From Scatophagus argus (taxonomy: Eukaryota > Chordata > Actinopteri > Scatophagidae): a DNA stretch of 64,000 nucleotides. Shown here in pieces: positions 1-10,100 of this stretch. The DNA lies in assembly GCF_020382885.2 (NCBI RefSeq), contig NC_058499.1, positions 13,997,872 through 14,061,871 on the forward strand. The letters are read 5' to 3'. Every line of letters starts with the position of its first letter. Position 1 is the first letter of the stretch. The notes beneath the pieces are model-generated. The model ran no database searches. It was not told the DNA's origin and saw only the letters and a list, made by a program, of their open reading frames with translations. A program made the position numbers and the translations under genes.

Positions 1-173
1 GCAACAATTATGACTATGTTAATGGATAAGTACTTTTTATAAGTACCTGTGCATAAAACAACACTGAAATAAGTGCTTCATTTCAAAAATATTTATAAAT
101 CAATTTATGTAATCTTTGTGCTAAAATATCCAGAAAACGACATGTGAGTTCCTGAGTTGTCAAAAACTTCCTG

Positions 174-2619
174 TTAGCTGTGGTGAGGTCTGGCCAAGTC
201 TGAATTCAGATAAACCACAGTAGCTGTGATATCGTCCCGGTACATTCGAGCCAGGTCCTCCGGCAAAGCGAGCATAGAGGCCAGCCTCTCCTGGCAGAGT
301 TCTCCATACTCGCCAGTGCCAAGAGCATGTCTGATAAGGTGCGTGGCAGCGTTGGTGTCTATTGCAGGGGAGGCACGGGCCTGGCGTTTCAGCAAGAGTT
401 CGTGCATCTGACCTAATTTCAGCTGCCTCTCAGATGGAGAAACTGGAGCCTGAAAAAAAGAAATGATCTTTAGTAACCATTTTTACAGGATAGATGTACA
501 TAAAAGCACAAAAAAATTCCAAGTGGTTTATATAAATGTTGTGCCCATTTGATCAGCAGGACAATAAAAATACACGTCACGTTCACTTCAAACACAGACC
601 TGCAGATGAATCCCACTCAGGTGCTCTCCAATGAGCCGCACAGCCTCCTGGCTCCCTAATTCATCCCACAACCCATCAGTACCAAGAATCAGGAAGTGGT
701 CCTGAGGCCTCAGCTTGTGATAGGTTATCTCAGGTGCCACATCCAGATAGGGTGGTGTTAGGTAGTTTGGTGGAGTGTACTGGTACAGGTTGAGAGAGTC
801 CTGGTCCACTCCAGATTCTAGGCTGGCTAAAATGCTCTGCTGCAATTCACGGCTCCACTTGAATCTCACGTCACCAAAAGCACGTAGGGGCATCAGAACC
901 TGACAGAAGGATTACAGCTTAGGAATGGTGACTTATTTGTTAAATTAAGCAGTCAGTTCATTATACAGTGCCTGTCTGTGTTACGCTTTTGAGAACTCTC
1001 ACCCCGAGCAGTCTGTCATCTGTGAACAAGGTGTCTCTCTCTGAGGGTGGGTGCTGGGCCTTGATCCGCTCCACCTCAGTATCGTTCTGTGAGTTGTGGT
1101 CCTGAGAAAGGGGCAAAGCAGTCCATGACCCGTCCTCTTCCTGCACCCCTAATACCACTCGGCAGTCACCTGCATTCGCCACGTGGATCCCATCTGTACC
1201 AATGTGGGCCACGCAGGCAGTGCAACCGGCAAAAGCAACCTGGACACATAATGATACCTGTCTATCAACACTGTGTGACCTTGAAAACACTGAAACAACA
1301 AAGAAAGGCATATCTTATTACCTGGATGGCTGTGCTTTTCATAAGGTCATTGGAAAGAGGGACTTGAGCCTCCAAGGAGATGTCAGCATCCAGTCGTCTG
1401 AAAGCGCAATCCAGAGCATCTGGAGGGCTAAAAAAACAAAACAAAAGGAGATGAGTAAATGATCTTAAGGGAAGCCATTCACAAACAGGTATATTTGTAT
1501 ATGCAGATAACTATATATGGACATGCATGCTTTATTACCTCATGCCTTCACTATGTTCCTCGTTGTCCAGCAATTCTTGCCAGAAGACTCTGAGGTGTTC
1601 AATGTAGAGCGAGGCAGATTCACGATAGTTAAAGTCTGCATGATGTTTGTACCACTGCAAGATGGGAGGCACAGGCCTGCTGTGCTCCATGCATTTCTCA
1701 AGCTCCTCCAGGCTCTGTTTTGGCATCATTGCAACTGCAGCATAGTAGAGCAGCCGCTCACTGACAGCCTGTGCGCATGCCCAACCCCCATGGCCATCAA
1801 ACACTCCAAACAGAATGCCCTTTGACTGGAGAAGACAGGGAAGACTGCATTAAATTTGACAAGAAGGGCAGAAAAGTGGGGAGGTGGATGTACAGACAAA
1901 AGGGAGAAGATGCATACCTGTAAGCAGATGGCTGCACTTCGACGGTCCTCATTAGGTGTGTTAGCAGCCAGCTGGTTGCTCTCAAACTTTCTCACAGCAT
2001 TGAGTCCTCTGCCATCAAACTCTGGCACACTCACAGTCTGAGACACAGATGCACAAACACACAGATGTAGAGGGTTACTTACAACTTCAACTTACTCCAT
2101 GGGAAAATACTCATATCTGATCAGGAAAAAAACAAGCCTTATCACCCTCCTACAAATGCAAAAACATGCTTGGATCCAATGTGTTTACATGTTCAGCATA
2201 TTATTTTAGATCCTTCTTCATCTTGAAAAGTGATATACCTGCTCATTAGATCGCAGAATACTGTTAATTTGGACTTGGCTGAGCTGGAAGTCTAGATCCT
2301 GACGAGTGGAGAGGTGTCGTTCACTCCGAGACCCATTCCTTGATTTCTCACCACTGGAACACAGCTGGTCTGATCTGAAGGTGCCCAAGGATGAGAAGTG
2401 ACAGTGGTGGGCTGGTCGAGGCTGAGAAGACCGAAGTGCTGCAAGGTGGGTGTACTGTACGAACAAATAAGAACAATTACGATATTAGTATACGATATAC
2501 TGTAAATAAAAAAGCAAGAACTCAATCAGGATACAAACCGTGTGAGGGGGATTAGAGGAAAGTGTGAGCGTGTAGCTTGAAGCTCTTTGAAGGATGCTGG
2601 CGTACACACGTCCAGACAT
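174..2619 (-). CDS. pdp2: Pyruvate dehydrogenase phosphatase catalytic subunit (PDP2-like)
   Basis: Mitochondrial PP2C-type Ser/Thr phosphatase that dephosphorylates and reactivates the pyruvate dehydrogenase complex. Eight coding exons in transcript order: 2539-2619, 2239-2454, 1918-2037, 1539-1825, 1322-1427, 1003-1239, 600-899, 174-449; they sum to 541 codons including TAA (540 aa; human PDP2 is about 529). The start MSGRVYASILQRASSY is basic and Ser-rich without acidic residues, as expected of a mitochondrial presequence. PP2C landmarks visible: FESNQLAANTP..EDRR, metal-binding FDGHGG (start of exon 4), HVANAGDCR, DGLWDEL and the terminal MYRDDITATVVY. Mammalian PDP genes carry the coding region largely in one exon, whereas this copy has seven introns. 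A further acceptor near 2670 suggests a non-coding first exon. PDP1 is the alternative; adjacency to terb1, as on human 16q22, favours PDP2. Confidence 0.93.
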
Positions 2620-4184
2620 CTCTCATGCAGCGCTGTTGGGAGGGTGTTGTGCCACTTAATCGCCCTGGTGTCTGTGTCAATGAAAAAGAAAACCAGTACG
2701 GTCTTAGGTGGAACCAGCATGATCATCATTAAGACAACTGACAATCCATAAGCTAACTTGTGTAGCAGACTAGATGTGTGAATTACACGACTTCAAATTG
2801 ACCCCACAATCAAGGTGCAACCTCTAGTAAATATCACGCAACATAATCTCACCCCTCCATTTATTTCCGTAACGTTGGTAAGGGCTCGCTGGCTACCTAA
2901 CATTGAGTTGAAAACGTGAAAACATAGTTAGCTTGCTAGCTAGGTTAGCTCCGCTTACATTTAACGTAGTACTAGCAGCTAACATTATACCAAAAACTGT
3001 ACTTGAGCTAAACGTCTACGCACTGATCAATGCGGTCTGCTACGTTAACTACGGCTAGTCAATTAAATACGTACGCACTAATAAATTTCAGAATGAATTA
3101 GTGTCGATGCGTCGATCACCACCTCCATACATGACGCCGATGACGTACCATAATGTCTGAAGTGAGACGCACGTTTTAGTTCTTGCTCGTCGCATTAGGG
3201 AGAAGAAGGGAAATTGTGAGGGGAAAAAAGCCTGTAAAAGAGATTTAAATAGACGATCTTTGCTATGGACACTCTGAGCTAATTATATGTTTGGAGACAT
3301 GATGTTTTAGGTTTAGTTTTTCTCAGTGTCGCTGTCAATTTATCCGTTTTTACTTGTTACCTTATTTTTTTAAAAAATTCCCTAAACCTTTGAAGGCACA
3401 TGTTGAATTAAAAAAAACAACCTAACCAACAAAGTGTAATAACCAAACAAGGGTAGAAAGGGGTAGCAAACTAGCCTTACTATAGGTAAACATAAAATAA
3501 TAATAATTAAAAAAACATACAGTACGGCTATTTATATTCATTCACTTTCGTATAACTTCATTTTGTTATTTCTAAAACGCAAATACCCCTAGCACTGCTC
3601 TATTACATTTCTCCCTTCGATTGAAATAGTGATGAGTTGTTTTGGACATACAAATTCTTCTCTTTTTTGCCAACTTTTGGATACTTTCAGGTAATTATTT
3701 CTTGAGCTGTACATAATTTGAACAGTTTTTTTAAAAAATAGAATAAAAAATAGAATCTAGAATCTCTGATTTATTAACGAGACTTTGTATAAACGAGTTT
3801 GTTCAAAATTCTTACAGCCGCTTTGTAAAAGTGCAGTTTATTTGGAAATAGGCCACACCCCCTTTGTTTCCATGGTAACGGAACTTGAAGAGCCGACGTC
3901 TTGAAAGTCAAACAGATTAGCTCAGTAGCTAATCATACAATGACTAATGTTTAGTCACTTTAATGTATCCTAACGTTAACTTTTGTTCCGTGAGATTTTC
4001 GGATTATGTAGTTGTTCCTTAAGTAAAAGTTTGGCTTCAAAAACATTGTAACGTTAAGGTTACTTTGAAAACGCGAATTTAAGTTTAGCCTGAATATTTT
4101 ATTTTTGTAGGTTAGCTTGCTAGCTAGTTCTGAAAAAAGTGTTTGTTAATATTGAATAGAAGAAAACAACACCGGCTTAGTAAT
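2620..4184. promoter_or_regulatory. Divergent pdp2/terb1 intergenic promoter region
   Basis: Spacer between two head-to-head genes. The pdp2 side (about 2620-3200) holds its probable 5' UTR exon and a TGACGT half-site near 3140. The middle (about 3300-3840) is AT-rich with no ORF or repeat I recognise. The terb1 side has a CACCC-like stretch and an X-box just before the probable start of transcription. Confidence 0.6.
3866..3879 (+). promoter_or_regulatory. RFX-type X-box upstream of terb1
   Basis: The 14-mer GTTTCCATGGTAAC matches the palindromic X-box consensus GTTNCCATGGNAAC at every fixed base. It lies 306 bp upstream of the terb1 start codon. RFX factors (RFX2 and others) drive male germ-cell and ciliary genes through such sites. 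The match is seen directly; binding is inferred. Confidence 0.7.
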
Positions 4185-7100
4185 ATGGATAAGACGGTTG
4201 TTTGCAGCAACAGCCGAAATAGTAAGACACTATTCCTTACTCCACATGTGTACGTTTTGTGTATGTATTTGTGTATGAATATAGCTAAAGTAATATACAT
4301 TAACGAATTTATATCTGTCGGTTAACATCACTGATTTTATCGGTTTGCTTTCAGCCATAAGGACAGATCTCAGTTTGCTGCTTGATTGTCTGAAGTTTCA
4401 GATGAAATGTCCTGATTTGCAGAAACAAGCTCTTCTCACCATTCATTCAATTTGTGAAAATAGAGGTAATAGTAAACCAGCAATGACGGTAACATATGTC
4501 CTTTCCACAAATCAGTCTCCTACACACATTAACCATTTCCTACAGCCTCATCAGTCAAGTTTGTTGTTTGGACGCATGTCTTGCTGCTGAATTCATTCAA
4601 ATCAATCTAAGTTAACGATACATTCATCTAACCTAATATCCCTTTACTGTCTGTTTAACTTTTAATTCTTATTATTTCAGAGGATACCGTGGACATGTTG
4701 AGAGAAATGGGAGGCGTGGCATTTGTGTATAGCCTGTCCAAATCCAGTATCATTCATTCAGATGTTAAGGAGACTGCACTCTTTACGCTTGGCACCATAG
4801 CTGAGGCCAATGGTAGGAATGTTTGTGTAAAAGTTGTGGAAACACAGTCCTGGGGTGCATCCTCTGAAAGATTACATGTGAAAGATTACAAGATTACATA
4901 CTAATACATGTGCTCTGAAACGAGACAGTCCAGCCTTACAAGAACCAAAACTGTAGGTTCAGGTTGTCCTTTCTAAATTGTAAAGTTGAAAATTTCCAGC
5001 TTCACAGCCAGGAAGTTAACTTTAAACAGCTGACAAAGTGGTAAGTAATGGTGGTAAACTCGGGCGCTTCAACAAATAATGCTATACTTTCTATTTGTGC
5101 GATGCTAAAAGCTGTAAAGGACATGCATTGGGCAGCTTTTCTGCCTACAAGTCTGTGTATAGTCATGTGTGAATAATATGACAGTATAGTGTGGTAAAGC
5201 AAGTGCAAGTCATTTGAATGAAATGACATTTTTACATATTGACAATACACTACTTAACTTCTTCTCTTTTAGTGTATTGCAAGAATTCTCTGTGTAGAAA
5301 GGAGACATTTGCAGAGATTGCTGGTTGGTTGATGAAAGAAGACGTCCCGCTGACACAGAAGAGAGTGTCTGTCTATTTGCTGTCTGTGTTGGTAGCCAAC
5401 AACAGTAAGATCAGGGCTCCACAAATGACAAAAGACTTCACTTTTTTTTCACTTTTTTTTTTTTTTTGTTTGTTTCAGTTTTAAGCTCATGAAAACCATT
5501 TCAAATATGTGGCACAAAATTTTGTGAGTGAAAGAAAGTACATTTGATCTAAGTTTATTAATTGAAAGTGTGATAAGCTTATTTTACTTTGCTTGTATGC
5601 TATTGCAGAATCAGGACAGACCTTAGCCCAAACCACTGGTTGCCTGGATATTCTGCTGGTCCTCTTCAGGTACTTTACATTGCTAAACTTTAATCTTATT
5701 TAATCAGACATCAGAGATGCGAACTTTAAATAGGTATGCTTGTAATTGTATTTAAAAACCCAATCACACACACATATAAACTTTAGTATATATTTTTGCA
5801 GGACCACTTTCCCCCTCTCCACAGAGGCTACGTTGAGAGCTGCCAATGCAACTCAAACCTACCAGCTTTGGGCATCTGTGTCTAGTGCTCTTTGTGGATG
5901 TGTCAACAACCCACAGAATGGTAATGTTATCAGTGTATTTGTGCCTTGTACTAATATGAAAAACATTTGATACTCTTGTCATCCTAGGAACTAATTTCAA
6001 ATCAAACCGTAATGTACTGCTAAGTTTACATCTAAGATCAAAATTCTTTTGATCATTTGAGTCTTTCTTTTGTCTTCCAGAGGAGGGTCAGTGTATTTGT
6101 GTGGCAGCCTTTCCCATAATAAAAACCTGGCTTCAGCAGATTGCTTTGCCACGCACTGAGATTTTTCAACCCATATGTTCCTTCATAGCCATGACAGTTG
6201 CCAACAACTGTAAGTGCAAGGGTTAGAATGGCTTATGCTAAACTTGTGATTGTCAGTGTTTATGGAATACATCTGAATCATCACTAAAATCCAAATTCTA
6301 AATTGTTTTTGTAGCTTGTGTTCAGGAAAGTTTTTCTGCATCAGGGAGTCTGGATACTCTAACTCTTGCATTGGTTCATCAAGCCTCTACAGCAGATACG
6401 AGCTTGTTGTCTTGCCAGCTTTCTGTTATTATATCCAAGACCCTGTCAGCTTGCATCACAGATAATCGTGCGTGTAACACTTGTATGTATACACCTTTAA
6501 CAGTTCAGCCACACTATTTCCGCCTTTATTGACAAGCTATTCTTTGTAGGTTCTCTGGCCTCAGGTCTGGCTCAGTATGGTGTGGTGTTCCACCTTGTCT
6601 CCATGCTGGCCAGCCCACACCTGGAAACTGAGGACAGGCTCGCTGTTTTACTCACCATGGGCCACTGCACTGAGGCCTCAGGTAAGACCACACAGTAAGG
6701 TACTGTTAGAGTCTAATATTTCTGGTAGTGTTTGAGTGTGTCTACACTTTATATTTTAATACTTAAGCAACTGTTACCCATGCTACAGTCAGCAGTCTAG
6801 CTTCCTTTGAAAGTACAACCTGAGTATTGATCCTATTCATGTATTTTGTTTCTTTCTGTCTGTAGAGGAGCATCAGTCCCAATTGGTGCAGGGTGGAGGC
6901 TTGCCTCTTATCATAACCCTACTCACAGAGGACACAAGTGAGGAGATTAGGAAGGCTGCTACATTCATACTGCAGACCAGTAAGCAGGCCAGTAAGTCAA
7001 AGTGGTCTTGATAATATCACAATGTAATATTTTTAACACAGTTCACAGTAATTGTACTTTTGGTGCCTCTGGTCCTTTTGAAGACCAGAGATCAGACTTC

Positions 7101-10100
7101 CAAGCATTGTGCATGTTGAAGAGAACTGACAGATACTATGGGACCAATTAAATAGAAACTCTGGGGTCAATGCAGCCTTGAGGTAGTCAAGGCCAGTATT
7201 AATGTCTTCTGTAATTTCTTGTGTAATATGTCTTAGAGCAGTATCACCATCCCCTTTACTTAACTATTATATATATCTATATGTATACATATAGATATAT
7301 ATATACATACATAAGATTGATAGATTATGGGGCTCTCACAATGACTTGTTTGTCTTTGAAAAGCCATGTCCTTGAGAATGCCTGGTTTGATAGCAAGACA
7401 GAAGGAGGGTGAAAACTTTGAGCCCCTTACAAATATGGAAGGCTTCAGGGACTCTGCCAGAGAGCTGCTGCACAGGAATGATCTACCAGAGAAGAGACAG
7501 ACAAAGGTCAGGCAGACATGACACACATGGTCACTGTATAATCAGAATGTAGCTTAGTAACTTATGATGTGTGCTGATGGTCATCTTTAGGAGGATAAGA
7601 GTGAGTGGAAAGATACTGACCCATCAGCTTCAATTGAAGAACCATCTGTAGAAGCAGGGGATGACAGCATCATTAAAATTCACACTGTTAGAAATATGAC
7701 CAAGGATGACAATGACAATGTACCGAGGAATGTGAGCTCCAGTTTAAGTATGCAAGAAGAGAAGGCTAAAACCAGTGGAGGGGATGTGTGGTGCTCTGTG
7801 TGCAAGGGTACTGGAACCCTAATGTCTTCCCATCTGCAGTCACTAGAGGGAGGCAGAGAGCTTCTTACAGCAGACAAGTCAGCAGAGTTTCTCAGTTTTG
7901 ATTACTTCTAAATTGTATATAATTTATATAATTATAAATTATGATAGCTTTCATGTTAACCTTTTCTTCTGTTTTTGTTTGTTTTACATTTAGTCAATTG
8001 TTTAAGCCCCCAGCGCCAGTGAAGCACAGTGTACCAAAAGCAATCAAATGTACTGATGAAACAGGTAAGTGCCACAACTTCATTTCTTTTAACACACAGT
8101 TATAAGAAAAAATATATGCAATAAGTATAGTTTCTAACATGATTTTTTTTCAAGTAATATGTTTTGATGTAAAGGGTTGCAGTGCCGTGAGATGCGTAAG
8201 GTGAGGAAAATCCCAGTGGAGGAACACTCGCTCTCTCATATCCGGTGTGCAGGTAGGAGAGCGTGATGCTGCCCCTCAGTGAAATTCTTTGCATCTTTGT
8301 ATGAAATGGTTGTTCAAGCAAGCATGGCGCATGAACCACCTCGACTGTGCTGTATTTTTACAGGAATGTGCTTTTTTTTAAGTGTTTTTCTAGTCTCAGT
8401 GTGAGCAAAATACCATAAATCTTTGCTGTAGAGTTTTTGTAGGCTGTGGAGTGTAGTTTGGATTCAAAGATTCTTGGTTGCTTTTTTTTTACCCATCTAA
8501 TCATTTTTCTGAGGTGAGCTAAACAATCATTTTAGGTAATAACAAAGTAGGTCTAGAAATAAAGAATTCTGTGCCAGTGCATCATGTTATTTCAGGCACA
8601 CATCATGCTCACTTGCAGTGCTTGGGATTATATAATAAGACCACTCAAATAATCAACATTGTATTTATACTTAAAAATTTAAGCTTGATCAAATAGTCAG
8701 ATTATTGTAGTAAGCTAATGCTGTATTTTTGTATGTTAATGTCATGCGTTGCTGTTGTTTTGGTCCTTTAGGTTGTGTGTTGTCTTTCGAGGAGGTGACC
8801 AGTCGCAGTTTCACATCTCTCCAAAGCTCCTGCCACCACAGCTGTGACATGCACAAGGTTCTTCAGGAGGCCACAGAGAGGTTCAGGACTCGTCACTGGA
8901 ACCTTCTGTTCAGGAGAGAGAACCAGGGCAACACTATGGAGCAGGCAGCCCCAGGCTCTGTGACAGTTTCAGCAGCGGAGCCACACAGAGGCTATAAAAA
9001 CTGGAGTGGTAAGAGGCTTCAGCGTGTGAAATGCACAGTAAATCCATCTGATTGAAAGGTGTAATTCAAGTTTCATGGTTGTTCAAAGAGTACATTCCAG
9101 CTATACTAAAAGGGCTTGTAAAGCACAACAGGATTATGGAATTGATTCTCGAACTAGCTAGTTTTTTTATTATGTAGCTTCCTAAAGTTTTTAGGGTTTA
9201 GAAAAATTTACTTTATTTTTTGCTTTACTGCAAATGATTTTTGTCAATCACGGTAAGAAATGGGAATTCTTTTCTGTCTGCTATTATCATCTGCCACTGT
9301 CACCGCTCATTTGTCATCTGTCGGTCATTCACCATCAGAAATGTGTAAAGTATGGCTGCAAGGAAATCCATATAGTGAGAAGCTGTTCACAGAAGCAAAT
9401 GATCGATATATGACAAAATTGAGGTAATGATAGGGTTTGGGTAAACTATTCTAACTAAATAACTAACTAAAAACAAAACTTAAGCTAATAGTGCATAATT
9501 AATCTTCTGGCATCAGGCAAGATAAAACACAAAACACCAGGCTTTCTTCCTGTCCTTCCCTTTCAATTTGCTGCCATTGAAGTCACATTCCCTTTATAAT
9601 ATCAGGTCTATGAATTCATCTTCCAAAACAAACATCTTATTGTCAGATAGGATAGAGAGGAAAATTCTGTTCCAAACAAAAGCGCTGTAACTACCATGAG
9701 GCTTCCTTGTGGAGTTGGTTAAGACAGGAAATAGCTGCTGTTGTTTTCCTTGTCCACTGCTTCATAACTGTTCCATCAGTATCGTATGAAATATAGAGTA
9801 TACATTATTGTATTTATCGTATTATTGTATTTAACTACTACTACTTTAACTGCTATAAAATGTCTGATTTCTGTTCCGCTCTAAAGAGGTATGCCTGTCT
9901 CCTGTATGTAAAGGAGCATGGAAAGGCAAGAGCTCCCTGCCAGAGCACCAATTGAAAAAGCACAATGGTAAGAGTTGATTTATTTTCCGTAGGTCTTGCA
10001 ATGTTTTAACTTAGGGAATGAACCTGTCCAACCAATACATTAGAAAAACAAAATTGACAATAATTCACAAAAAAGTTATTCCTGATAACTAAACAAATAA

